From the NCBI GenBank assembly GCA_003049465.1, contig PYSS01000232.1, positions 1 to 25,321 on the forward strand: DNA of 25,321 bases. Reading direction: 5' to 3'. Under the pieces are notes generated by a model. It was not told where the DNA came from, searched no databases, and worked only from the letters and a program-made list of their open reading frames with translations. The DNA is from Magnaporthiopsis rhizophila (taxonomy: Eukaryota; Ascomycota; Sordariomycetes; Magnaporthales; Magnaporthaceae). Positions 9,180 to 20,299 of this stretch are shown in pieces (positions within the stretch are counted from its first letter, which is position 1; each line of letters opens with the position of its first letter). A program made the position numbers and the translations under genes.

Positions 9180-10480
9180 ATTATACAGCAATTCTTCGGC
9201 AGTTATACAAATATTTATCGCAAAAATTAAAAAATTTAAAAAAGCTTAGGCCAAGCCCTATATTGCTGTCAAATTTTACAAATTTTTTTTGCCTGATAAA
9301 TATAATAGAAAGAAAGGTAAAATTAAAATGTTCCTGACCAAATGCAAAAGATATTTTTTATTTTATCAAAACTATTTTTAGCAGAAAAAATAAAAAATTA
9401 CTTATATAGTTATGCATTTGGATAATAAGGTTAAGGATTGGTTCGAACCCATTTGGTCCAATTATTTAAAAGGGCACGATAAATTTAAGGAAAAAACCAA
9501 GCTGGTATTTGCCGATTTCGAAAAATTCGGAAAAAAGGTTACTAAAGTTTTCGAACAGGTCAACAAAAAATAAATGGCCAAAAGGGAGTTATTTCAGTTT
9601 TGGCAGAAAGGTTCCGTATTAATTTATATTTCCAAGTTTTAGCGGCTGGTTAATAAATTTAACTGAACAAAAAATACCAAAATAATTTAGTTTTACTAAA
9701 GGTTAAAAAATAATATAAAAAACGAATTATTTAAACAGGAATAATTTAAAAATTTTGTCGATTATATTACCATGGCCGTTTGTATTAATAATAAACTGTA
9801 CAAATAATGCTTTAAAAAAAAAGCCTAGCAAACCAAGCCAGTAGCGCAAAATAACAAAACTAACTAAAAAAAGGCAAAATAATAACAATTTATGGTTTAC
9901 GGTATATACCCTGGATTTATAAATTTTGATACTAAAATTATACACCAGTAAAAGGAACAGAAATATATTAGGTTCAAAAATTTAAAGGATAGGAAATATT
10001 TTAAATATGGAAAAAAAGGATATATTAAAAAAGATTATCTGTAAAAAAACCGATAAGCGGCCGTTTTTTGCCAAAAAAATGCATCAAAAAGTTACAAACC
10101 TATAATCCCAACCTTATTTGGGGTAATATAATAAACGGAGGGGAGCCTGTGCCCTGAAATATTATTTAATTAAACCTATTATTTTGACAAAAGCTGTACG
10201 GTCCATTGCTCCGATAAAAATATTATAAAGTATTATTTTAAATAATAAATTGCTGTAATGCAACGGGTTAATTAATCCCGGGTTGGTAGCAAAAAAAAGG
10301 TTGGGGTAATTATCAATTTTACAATATTTGAAAAAAAGGATAATGCAGCGGCGCACGTTTTGAAAAAATCCGAAAAATTAGCCCGGAGCAAGGGTATATT
10401 GGATATTTCGGTTAACAATTCCGAGGAAAATACGGATACAAATATAAAAGTGGAATAATTTTTGGGCCAGATATATTTAT
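9180..10480 (+). pseudogene. A gag, RIP-inactivated
   Basis: Gag is the particle protein. The translation follows fungal gypsy Gag closely: KMFLTKCKRYFLFYQNYF near 9330-9380, then an uninterrupted 53-codon stretch at 9412-9573 starting MHLDNKVKDWFEPIWSNYL. FWQKGSV follows near 9600 and the segment TMAVCINNKLY at about 9768-9802, which matches the usual end of the capsid domain. The zinc knuckle at 9997-10038 has lost all four ligands. Stops interrupt most other parts, and the frame changes several times. The tail beyond the knuckle (10040-10480) is basic and poorly conserved. No start codon can be fixed; the leader before it is about 100 bp. Confidence 0.82.
9997..10038 (+). other. A gag zinc knuckle with all four ligands changed to Tyr
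   Basis: The codons read YFKYGKKGYIKKDY, that is Y-x2-Y-x4-Y-x4-Y in the exact CCHC spacing. Cys to Tyr needs G-to-A (TGY to TAY) and His to Tyr needs C-to-T (CAY to TAY), so both strands were hit. In B the third ligand is still CAT (20876-20878) and the fourth still TGT (20861-20863), which confirms the ancestral CCHC. Confidence 0.85.
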
Positions 10481-11379
10481 TGCAAGCCTAGGAAAAAAAA
10501 CTGGACCTGATAAAATTTTGGGAAATTACAGAGGCGGGCCCTAATAATGAAAAACTTAGCAAAAAATAATATATTGTCAATTTTAAAAAATTTTAGCAAA
10601 ATTTTGATTAGCAACTGATTAATATAGGGAAATAACCCTTTATAATTAAGGAGGAAATACGGAAAATGTATATTTTATTTAGGTTTCTGAAAATAAATTA
10701 ATAATTTTGGGATTAGCCCAAACCTATCGGCGGTTTAATATGCGAAAAATTAGCGCAGAATAATGGTGGAAAAGCCCTGGATTGGTTAAAAAATAACCAA
10801 TCGGTTATTTATTACGGGGCATTATTTAAAAAAATCCCGAACCTGGACCAATAGCTAGCACAATTATACATGTTAAATTATAAAAATATGAATCTTAATA
10901 TAGGATATTATAATAAATTATTTTGGGCCGAATACCTGTATAATAATTGCAGGTGGTATATAATTAAAAAACTGAAGCACGATTTTTTTTCACAAAAAAA
11001 GGAAAAAAAACCAGTGCGATATTTATAATAAAAATACCAGCTTTCGAAATGATAAATGGCAAAAATAAGTTATAAAAGTTTTATAATAATTTTTAAATTA
11101 TTACCAGCATATTTTATAATATATATGGCAGATATTTTTATATATTGGATATGCAGGAAGCCGGAATGCAAAATTTATATAAAAAAAAAAGCGCAAATTT
11201 AAACGGATAGGTTTATTTATTTAATAAAGGTAACCGGGGATCGGAAAAAGGTACCCTAAGCAAAAAATTAAAAGGTTTACCCGAAAAAAAAGCACGAATA
11301 AAATAATAATAACCAGCAAAAACCTTAATAATAACGATTAACGATTAATACAAATATATCAAAATAATAATATATTGGA
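10481..11379 (+). pseudogene. A gag-pol connecting region
   Basis: This decayed coding sequence lies between the nucleocapsid and the protease. A segment near 10915-10980 (NKLFWAEYLYNNC followed by a Lys-rich stretch) resembles the short Trp/Cys-containing region found before the protease in many fungal gypsy polyproteins. A mutated open segment around 10380-10560 encodes an acidic, helical stretch. The gag/pol boundary and any frameshift site cannot be placed because of the mutation load. Confidence 0.5.
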
Positions 11380-14300
11380 AAGGATAAAAAATAAAAATTA
11401 TAATTAATTACGGAGCCCAAAAAAATTATTTTTTACCAAAAATGGTAAAAAGGTACGGTATTCCAATATATTAAAAAAAAAATTATATAATTTTATAATA
11501 ATAAAATAAAAGCTAGTTACGTTTAATAAAAAAAGGATCGATACTAAAATTAATTATTTTAAATTTCGATTTTTGGGAAAAACCTGCAAAATAACCCTGA
11601 ATATTATAAATATAAAAAGGAAAAATCTAATTTTAGGCCTTTTATGGTTCAAAAAGTATAATTTTTTGATAAATTGGATTACCGAATAAATTTAATAAAA
11701 AAAATTATTATTAATTAGCAGGGAAATCCAATAGTTATAGGCCCCGGATAATGGGGATCGGACGCCAAAAAGGGTAATCGTAATAGCGGCAGGATATAAC
11801 AATTAACCCTAGCAAACTATACCAACCGAAACGCTAATAAATACAAATATTAGCGAACCTAACAAGCAAAAAATTACCAAAAAAGGATTTAAAAATATCC
11901 CTGAAAAATATTACAAATATTGAAAGCTATTTTAAAAAAATTTGGAAATGGTATTACCGGAATACGGACCGTTTGATTATAAAATTAAGCTTAAACCGGA
12001 AATATAATTTAAATATTAAAAATTATACCAATTAAACCCTTGGCAAAAAAAGCTGTTATAAAAATAGCTGGAGAAAAAAATTAGGAAAGGATTTACCAGA
12101 TTTTTTGATTTTTCTGTGGAATATAAAATTTTATTTATTTTCAAAAAAAACGGGAAAAAACGGATATGTATCGATTATTGTCCGTTAAATTAGAAAATAA
12201 TAAAAAATCGATATTTTTTACCCTTAATTAATAAATTTAAAAATAGGCTTGGGAAAAATTGGTAATTTATAATTTTAAATTTATATAAAATTTACGGTTT
12301 ATTAAAAATTAAAAAGGATAACAAATAAAAAACCGCTTTTCGAATTAAACTTGGGATTTTCGAATTATTAATAATAACCTTTGGATTTATCAATACACCA
12401 GCCACGTTCCAGCGAATAATTAACCACGTATTACAAAAATACCTCGATATTTTTGCTTTTGCATACCTAAATAATATTTTAATCTTTTTAAATATGCTAA
12501 AAAAATATAAATAATATATGCATAAAATGCTATAAAAATTGCAGGATGCAAAGTTTTTGGTTAATCCGGACAAATATATATGGCATTTTTTAAAAATAAT
12601 TTTCCTTAAATTTGTTATTAAATAAAGGAAAATTTGGATAAAACCTAAAAAAATATAAGCGGTAAAAAACTAGCCTATATTTATTACGGTTAAAAAAATA
12701 CAAAATTTTTTGAAATTTTTAAACTTTTACCGAAAATTTATCCGAAATTTTAGCAAAAAGGTTATATTATTTACGGATTTTACCAAAAACGATACCCAAT
12801 TTTATTGGGGGATATAAAAATAAATAATTTTCAATTTGCTAAAAAAAGCCATTATTTAAGCACCGGTATTAATAATACCAAACCCAAAAAAACCTTTTAA
12901 GGTTAAAATTAATATGTCGGATTTTGTTATTGGAAAATAGCTAAAATAGCAAAATGATCAAAAAAAGTTGCACTTTTGTACATTTTTTTTGCAAAAATTA
13001 AATGGATCTGAATTAAATTACCAAATTTATAACAAAAAGCTTTTTGTTATTATTAAAGTTTTGGAAAAATGAAAAATATATTTATGCAAAGCCAATTACC
13101 AAATTATAATATACACCAATCACAAAAACCTGTTACAGTTTACCACCAACCAAACGCTAAATAAAAAACAAATCCGATAAAACCAATTTTTTTAAAATTA
13201 TAACTTTCGAATCGAGGTTAGGAAAGGATTAAAAAATGGCCGAGCGGATATTTTAAGCTATTGATTAAATTATTAGGTGGATATGCTACCAAAAATATGC
13301 GCAGTTTTGGCTAAAGGATCAAACGGATCCCTGATTCTAATATAGCAAATATTGGCCAAAATAACCCGGTAAAAAAAATAAATTCCAGAAAAAATCCAGC
13401 AGGTTTATAACCAGATAACTAACGGATACCAGGGGATTGCTAAAACCTGAAAAAGGTTTTAATAATATCACAGGTTTGTGGGAATTTATGCCAAAATATA
13501 AAATGCAATTAAAAATTATAAAAATTATGCAAAAAATAAAGCTAATAGGCATAAACCTTATGGGTTATTGCAACCTTTATCAGCATTTAGCAAAATATGG
13601 CAAAAAATTACGGCAAATTTTGTTACAGGGCTATTTAAATTAAAAAAAACCCTTTATAAATATTTAATATAATAATATTATGGTAATAATTAACCGATTT
13701 ACCAAATATATTATATACCTGCCGTTTAAGGAAAATATAAAGGTTACAAATTTAATTTATATTTTTATCCGAAATATAATTGCAAAATACGGAATACCGA
13801 ATTGTATAATTTTAAACCGAGATAAATTGTTTAATAGCAAATTTTAGAGGCAGTTTACGGCAAATTTAGGCGCAAAATATGCTTTTTTTACAGTTTATTA
13901 TTTTTAAACGGATGGGTAAACGGAACGAACAAATCAAACCATAAAATAATATTTATATTATTTTATTAATTATAAATAAAATAACTGGGTATAATTATTT
14001 TTTATAGCTTAGTTTGCATATAATAATTTAGTATACAAAAGTACGGGAATTATGCTATTTTATGCAAATTACGGGTATATATTTACGGTATATAAAAAAT
14101 TTAAAGCAGGATTATATGCTCCAGTAGCAAAAATATAGGTAAAAAAATTTATTAAACTGTATAAAAATTTCCAGGCAAAATTAAAAAAATTACAATAGCG
14201 CATATTTATGCAGGCTAATAAGAAAAGGATCGAGGGACCGATTTTTAAAAAAGGGGATAACGTTTATCTTTTTCGATACAATATCAAAATAAAACGATCA

Positions 14301-14708
14301 AATAATAAATTAAACCATAAAAAGTTAGGACCGTTTAAAATTTTAAAAAAGGTTTTTAACGTTAATTATAAATTTTAATTACCACCAATTATAAAAAATT
14401 ATCCAGTTTTTTATATCGATTTGTTTAAACCAGCACCACCAGGGTTTAAAAATAACGAATTAATAAAAGTTGATCCAAAATAAAAGTACAAAATTGAAAA
14501 AATCCTGGACAAAAATATTATTGACGGAATTAAATATTATTTGGTTAAATAAATAGGGTACAAAATCGAAAAAAGCATTTAAAAAGGAGAAATAAACCTA
14601 AAGGGTGCGCCAAAAACTTTTAAAAAGTACCAACGAAAGGTTTTTAAAAAAAAGTTAATACCAGTGCCAAAATTCGAATTTTGGCTCGGAATGCCCGTAC
14701 CAAAATAA
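11380..14708 (+). pseudogene. A pol (protease, RT, RNase H, integrase, chromodomain), RIP-inactivated
   Basis: The protease reads I-N-Y-G-A, with the catalytic Asp now Asn at 11406-11408; NLILGLLWFKKYNFLINW (about 11615-11680) is its 3' end. RT starts near 11950 (LPEYGPFDYKIKLKPE) and contains INTPATFQ near 12400. The YxDD box reads YLNN at 12464-12475, and NFYRKFIRNFSKK lies near 12720. RNase H shows INMSDFVIG (about 12910) and YTNHKNL (about 13115). The integrase HHCC site reads Y-x6-Y-x29-Y-x2-Y (13406, 13427, 13517, 13526). HKPYGLLQPL follows at 13550, the catalytic core at 13660-13960, then EGPIFKKGDNVYLFRY near 14230-14285. The chromodomain spans 14487-14640 (YKIEKILDKNI, KYYLVK). The stop is TAA at 14706-14708, 9 bp from the antisense gene stop. 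Confidence 0.9.
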
Positions 14709-14717
14709 TTTACCTAA

Positions 14718-14974
14718 TTAAAGCAGGGCTAATAAATTAAGATTAGGGCTAATCTTGTGATCGGTTTAGCTCGGAGATAATAGAGGAAAGTTGGAAATTA
14801 GCAAATTTAGGGGCACGATAGGGGCCTGTATGGCCGCCTTTTCGGCTTTTTCCTGCTTAACCTGCTCCAGTTCCTTAATGCTATTAATCTTGTAGCGGAT
14901 TGCGCGGGTCAGTTTTTTATGCTATTATTTTTTTTGCTTGCAAAAATGCTCGATTTTTGCATTTATCGACCAAC
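14718..14974 (-). pseudogene. Antisense gene of element A, 3' part (coiled coil)
   Basis: On the minus strand this continues the frame begun at 22517, after the B insertion. It contains LTRAIRYKINSIKELEQVKQ followed by EKAEKAAIQAP, a strongly charged coiled-coil segment, then a Pro/Leu-rich tail ending LNLLALL and stop TAA (14718-14720). The B copy (15678-16112) encodes the same segment (RAVYCKINSIKKLKQIK, then AAQAPVALPNLLAPNFP). Stops here fall at former Trp or similar codons (B keeps TGG where A has TAA in PSW), so they are RIP stops. GC content is higher here than in A gag-pol. The function is unknown. Confidence 0.65.
14970..14974. repeat. Target-site duplication of element B, left copy (CCAAC)
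   Basis: CCAAC precedes the TGTTAC end of the B LTR and is repeated exactly at 22314-22318. With B and one copy removed, the antisense gene of A has one continuous frame. Confidence 0.93.
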
Positions 14975-15474
14975 TGTTACAAACGGTTCTCTGCTCCTAG
15001 GGTAAGGTATACTAGGAGAGGTATTGAGCAGTATGGTTTTTACAAGATCGCCTTGTGCTAGGGACTGGGGTAATAATAAAGGTTTCGATTGCTTGCCCAA
15101 AAAGGTGCCTTGGAGCTAATTTAGGTTAACTAATGCCAAAACCTTAATTAAAATTACCTAATACAGTAAAAATTTTTTGCCTTATATACCCGTGGTCCCT
15201 TTTTACTTTGTTTGTACCGATTTTTGAATTTGTTGCTTTATTACAAATTTATAAAGTTTTGGATTTATTATTTTGCTATAAATCCACAAATCTTTGGATC
15301 TGTTGCTTTATTACAAATTTATAAAGCCTGATTAGATAAGCGCCTAATTATATAATTTTTTCGCATAGCCTGGCTTTAGTTACTTGGCTTTTGGCTTTTA
15401 TAAATGCAGGGTAAAAGCATTTTGCTAAAGGTTAGCCCCAGCCCTTTTATTTTTTGCCAGCTGTAATTGTAACA
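14975..15474 (-). repeat. 3' LTR of element B
   Basis: The copy runs TGTTAC...GTAACA on the plus strand. Its outer end (14975-15120, beside A) keeps GC-rich states such as CGGTTCTCTGCTCCTAGG, whereas the matching inner end of the other LTR is strongly A/T-changed. The reverse holds at the opposite ends. It contains three 35-bp repeats at 15224-15328. Confidence 0.93.
15224..15328. repeat. Three 35-bp tandem repeats in the U3 of B (3' LTR)
   Basis: Units start at 15224, 15259 and 15294, each with TTG(G/A)AT near the start and a TTGCT...TACAAAT type core. The same three-unit array is at 22063-22167 in the other LTR. The sequence is unrelated to the 35-bp pair in A. Confidence 0.75.
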
Positions 15475-15677
15475 TCAGATTTTTTTTCCTAAACTAAATC
15501 CTTTTGGCCACACCTATAGCCCTATCCTTTTATTAATAATAAATATTTTCCTTTTTTACCAATTTTTGTCCTTTTTTTTTTAACAAAATGTTTGGTTAAA
15601 TGCAAAAATACCGTTTTGTTAAAAAAATCCTTCACCGCAAAAAGCTTTTGGCCATTGTTCTTTTTTATTTTTTCGAT
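15475..15677 (-). other. B 3' untranslated region with polypurine tract
   Basis: On the minus strand this reads through a purine-rich stretch (GGAAAAAAAATCTGA) into the 3' LTR, matching the A region at 22518-22721. The second half is the upstream part of the antisense gene. No other gene is visible. Confidence 0.6.
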
Positions 15678-16112
15678 ATACTTTTTTATTTTTATTATAA
15701 ATCCCTTAATCGGTTTTTTTGCACAGCTTCCTTTTAGAACTTTTCCCGGTGTATAAAATACTTTTGCATTAATCGTTCTGGTTATAACATTTTAAGCTTT
15801 TTTTTCACTAAATTTCGGAATATTATAGTCCAGCACAACAAGTTGAAAACTAAGCTCGAAAAAATAAAAAAAAAGGTTTTTCGTTTGCAGCAACAAAAAT
15901 GCATATGGTTAGAAAAAATAATGCGTGCGGTATATTGTAAAATTAATAGTATAAAAAAACTAAAGCAGATTAAATAAAAAAAAACCGAACAGATAGCTGC
16001 ACAGGCCCCTGTTGCGCTTCCAAATTTGCTAGCCCCCAATTTTCCTTTATTATTTCCGAGCTGGGCCAATTATAAGGTTAATCCTAACCTTAATCTGCTG
16101 GCCTTATTTTAA
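15678..16112 (+). pseudogene. Antisense gene of element B: Cys-cluster plus coiled-coil protein
   Basis: This plus-strand frame runs opposite to B gag-pol. It starts at an ATA (15678) aligned with the ATG of A (22517), so the start was lost by G-to-A, and ends with TAA at 16110-16112: 145 codons with only two internal stops. The N-terminal 45 residues held a Cys cluster. B keeps Cys at one position of a C-x2-C pair where A has Tyr, and A keeps Cys where B has Tyr. Residues about 60-115 are a Lys/Glu/Gln-rich coiled coil (KLKTKLEKIKKKVFRLQQQK, LEKIMRAVYCKINSIKKLKQ), followed by a Pro/Leu-rich tail (PNLLAPNFPLL). The stop lies 9 bp from the pol stop (16122-16124), as in A. It resembles, from memory only, small fungal proteins with a Cys cluster and a coiled coil; the function is unknown. 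Confidence 0.68.
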
Positions 16113-16121
16113 CCAGATAAA

Positions 16122-19100
16122 TTATTTTGGTACAAATATTCCGAGCCGAAATCCAAATTTTGGTATTAATATTAACTCCCTTCCAAAAACCTTTCGCCGG
16201 TACTTTTTAAAAACCTTTGGTGCATTTTTTAAATTTATTTTTTTTTTCCAAATATTTTTCTCGATTTTGTACCTTGCCCATTTAACCAAATAATATTTGG
16301 TTTTGTTAATAATATTTTCGTTTAAAATTTTTTTAATTTTATACTTTTATTTTGGATCGATTTTTATTAATTTGTTATTTTTAAACCCTAATAATATTAA
16401 TTTAAACAAATTAATATAAAAAATCGGATAATTATATATGGTTAATAATAATTAAAATTTATAATTAACGTTAAAAATTTTTCTCAGGATTTTAAACAAT
16501 TTTAATTTTTTATGGTTTAGTTTATTATTTAGTTATTTTATTTTAATATTGTATCGAAAAAGATAAATATTATTCCCCTTTTTAAAAATCGGTTTTTTAA
16601 TCCTTTTTTTATTGGCCTATATAAATATGTGCTATTGCAATTCCTTTAATTTTGCCTGGAGGTTTTTATATAATTTGGTAAATTTTTTCACCTATATTTT
16701 TGCTATCAAAATATATAATTCTGCTTTGGGTTTTTTATATACCGTAAATATATACCCATAATTTGCATAAAACGGTATAATTTCCATATTTTCGTACATT
16801 AAACTATTATACGCAAATTAAACTATAAAAAATAATTATACCCAATTATTTTATTTATAATTAACAAAATAATATAAATATTGTTCTATGGTTTAATTTG
16901 TTCGTTTTGTTTATTTATTTGTTTAAGGATAATAAATTATAAAAAAGGCATATTCCGCACCTAAATTTGCTATAAATTGCCTCCAAAATTTGCTATTAAA
17001 TAATTTATCTCGGTTTAAAATTATACAATCCGGCATTCCGTATTTTGCAATTATATTTCGGATAAAAATATAAATTAAATTTGTAACCTTTGCATTTTTC
17101 TTAAACGGCAGGTATATAGCATATTTGGTAAATTGGTTAATTATTATTATAATATTATTATACTAAATATTCGTAAAAATTTTTTTTAATTTGGATAACC
17201 CTATAATAAAATTTATCGTAATTTTTTGCCATATTTTGCTAAATATTAGCAAAAGTTGCAATAATTTATAAGGTTTATACCTGCTAGTTTTATTTTTCGC
17301 ACAATTTTTGCAATTTTTAATTGCATTTTATATTTTGGTATAAATTTTCATAAACCCATAATACTGCCAAAACCTTTTCCAGGTTTTAATAACCCCCTGG
17401 TATCCATTAGCCCTTTGGTTATAAATCTGCTGGATTTTTTCTGGGATTCAACTTTTTTATCGGGTTATTTTAGCCAACGCCTATTATGCTGGGATTAAGG
17501 ATCCATTTGGTCCTTTGGCCAAAATTACGCACGTTTTTAATAGCATATCCATCTAATAGTTTAATCGATAATTTAACGCATTTGTTTGGCCGTTTTTTAA
17601 TCTTTTCCTAACCTTAATTCAAAAATCATAATTTTGAAAAAATTAACTTTATCGGATTTATCTTTTATTTAGTATTTGGCTAATAATAAATTATAATAGG
17701 TTTTTATAATCGGTGTACACCATAATTTGATAATTAGCTTTGCACAAATATATCCTTTATTCCTCCAAAATTTTAATAATAGCAAAAAACTTTTTATCGT
17801 AAATTTAATAATTCAGCTCAGATCCATTCAACTTTTGCAAAAAAAATGCACAAAAATACAGCCTTTTTTAATCGTTTCGCTATTTTAATTATTTTTCAAT
17901 AACAAAATTCAACGCATTAATTTCAATTTTAAAAAGTTTTTCTGGGTTTGGTATTACCAGTACCAGTATTTAAATAATAATTTTTTTCAGCAAATCGAAA
18001 GCTATTTATTTTTATATCCCCCAATAAAATTGGGTATTATTTTTAATAAAATCCGTAAATAATATAACCTTTTTGTTAAAATTTCGGATAAATTTTCGGT
18101 AAAAATTCAAAAACCCCAAAAAGCTTTGTACTTTTTTAACCGTAATAAATATAGGCCAATTTTTTATCGCTTATATTTTTTTGGGTTTTATCCGAATTTC
18201 CCCTTATTTAATAATAAACCCGAGGAAAATTACCTTTAAAAAATACCATATACATTTATCCGGATTAACCAAAAACTTTATATTTTGCAACTTTTATAGC
18301 ACTTTATATATATATTATTTATATTTTTTTAATATATTTGAAAAAATCAAAATATTATTCAAATATGCAAAAGCAAAAATATCGAGGTACTTTTATAATA
18401 TATGGTTAATTATTTGCTAAAATATGGCTGGTATATTAATAAATCCAAAAATTATTACTAACAATTTAAAAACCCCAAATTTAATTCAAAAAGCAGTTTT
18501 CCATTTATTATTTTCCTTAATCCTTAATAAGCTATAAGTTTTGCATAAATTTAAGATTATAAACCACCAATTTTTTCCAAACCTATTTTTAAACTTATTA
18601 ATTAGGGATAAAAAATACCGATCCTTTATTATTTTTTAATTTAACAAGTAATAATCGATATATATCCGTTCCTCCCCGTTTTTTTTAAAAATAAACAAAA
18701 TTCCATATCCCACAGGAAAATCGGAAAATTTGGTAAATCCCTTTCTAATTTTTTCCTTTAATTATTTTTATAATAACCTTTTTTACCAAAGGTTTAATCG
18801 GTACAATTTTTGGTATTTAAATTATGCTTCCGGTTTAAATTTAATTTTGTAATTAAACGATCCGTATTTTGGTAATACCATTTCCAAATTTTTCTAAAAC
18901 AGTTTCCAATATTTGTGATATTTTTTAAAAACGTTTTTAAATCCTTCTTTGGTAATTTTTTGCTCGTTGGATCCGTTAACGTTTATATTTATTAGCGTTT
19001 TGGTTAATATGGTTTGTTAAGGCTAATTATTATATTTTGCCACCGTTATAGCTACCCTTTCTGGCGTTTAATTTTTATTATCCGGGGCCCATAATTATTG

Positions 19101-19460
19101 GGCTTCCCTGCTAATTAATAATAACTTTTTCCATTAAATTTGTTCGATAATCCAATTTATTAAAAAATTATACTTTTTAAATTATAAAAAGCCTAAAATC
19201 AGATTTTCCCTTTTTATATTTATAATATCCAGGATTATTTTGCAAATTTTTCCCCAAAATCGAAATTTAAAATAATTAATTTTAATATTAATCCTTTTTT
19301 TATTAAACGTAATTAGCTTTTATTTTACCATTATAAGGTTATATAATTCCTTTTTTTAACACGTTAAAATACCGTACCTTTTTATCGTTTTTGGTGAAAA
19401 ATAATTTTTTTAGGCTTTATAATCGATTATAATTCTTATTTTTTGTTTTTTCCAATATAT
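16122..19460 (-). pseudogene. B pol (protease, RT, RNase H, integrase, chromodomain), RIP-inactivated
   Basis: Read on the minus strand. The protease active site keeps Asp (GAT, 19422-19424) but the Gly is Lys (I-D-Y-K-A). RT has the YxDD box as YLNN (18354-18365). RNase H keeps Asp in VYTDYKNL (about 17710), where His became Tyr. The integrase HHCC site keeps both Cys (TGC 17310-17312, TGT 17301-17303), while both His are Tyr (17421-17423 and 17400-17402); spacing is x6, x29, x2. The chromodomain spans about 16193-16343 and keeps YYLVKW with its Trp. The stop is TAA at 16122-16124 after VPK, identical in place to A. Numerous stops elsewhere make it non-functional. Comparing it with A recovers most ancestral residues, because the two copies were hit at different sites. 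Confidence 0.88.
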
Positions 19461-20299
19461 TATCATTTTAATATATTCGTACTGGTTGTTAATTATTATT
19501 GCTAAAATTTTTGCCGGTTATTATCGTTTTATCCGTGCCCTTTTTTCGGATAAACCCCCTAATTTTTTGCTTAAAATGCCCTTTTTCGGTCCCCGGTTAC
19601 CTTTATTAAATGAACAAATTTATCCGTTCAGGCTTGCATTTTTTTTTTATATAAATTTTGCATTTCGGTTTCCCGTATATCCAATATATAAAAATTCCTG
19701 CCATACATATTATAAAATACGCTAATAATAATTCGAAAATTGCTGTAAAACTTTTATAATCCATTTTTGCCATTTACTATTTTGGAAATTGGTATTCTTA
19801 TTATAAATATCGCACTAATTTTTTTCCTTTCCTTTGTAAAAAAAAATTATGCTTCAGTTTTTTAACCATATATTACCTGCAATTATTATATAAATATTTG
19901 GCCCAAAATAATTTATTATAATATTTTGCATTAGGGTCCATATTTTTATAATTTAGCATATATAATTATACTAATCGTTAATTTAGGTTTAGGATTTTTT
20001 TAAATGGTGCCCTGTAATAAATAACCAACTGATTATTTTTTAACCAATCCAAAGCCTTTTTATTATTATCCTGCGCTAATTTTTGCATACCAAACCACCG
20101 ATAAGTTTGGGCTAATCCCAAAACCACCGGTTTATTTCCAAAAACCTAAATAAAATATATACTTTTTATATTTCCTTTTTAATTATAAAGGATTATTTTT
20201 TATATTAATCAGTTATTAATCAAAATTTTGCTGAAATTTTTTAAAATCAACCATATATTATTTTTTATTAGGTTCCTCGTTATTAGGGCCCGCTTTTAC
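19461..20299 (-). pseudogene. B gag-pol connecting region
   Basis: This is collinear with A 10481-11379 and of the same decayed type, with low-complexity AT-rich sequence on both strands. No independent gene is seen. The longest plus-strand frame (19486-19725) is antisense to the element and shows no recognisable features. Confidence 0.5.

Noticed and set aside
9412..9573. A clean 53-codon ORF in A
   Set aside because: It is a surviving piece of gag (MHLDNKVKDWFEPIW), not a separate gene. Flanking gag motifs continue on both sides.
15782..16069. A 95-codon open frame on the minus strand of B
   Set aside because: It is the complement of the conserved plus-strand coiled-coil frame. The plus frame is conserved between A and B at protein level and has matching start and stop positions; the minus frame does not.
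18181..18420. A 79-codon plus-strand frame
   Set aside because: It is antisense to the RT domain of B; the same shadow appears opposite the RT of A (12292-12573).
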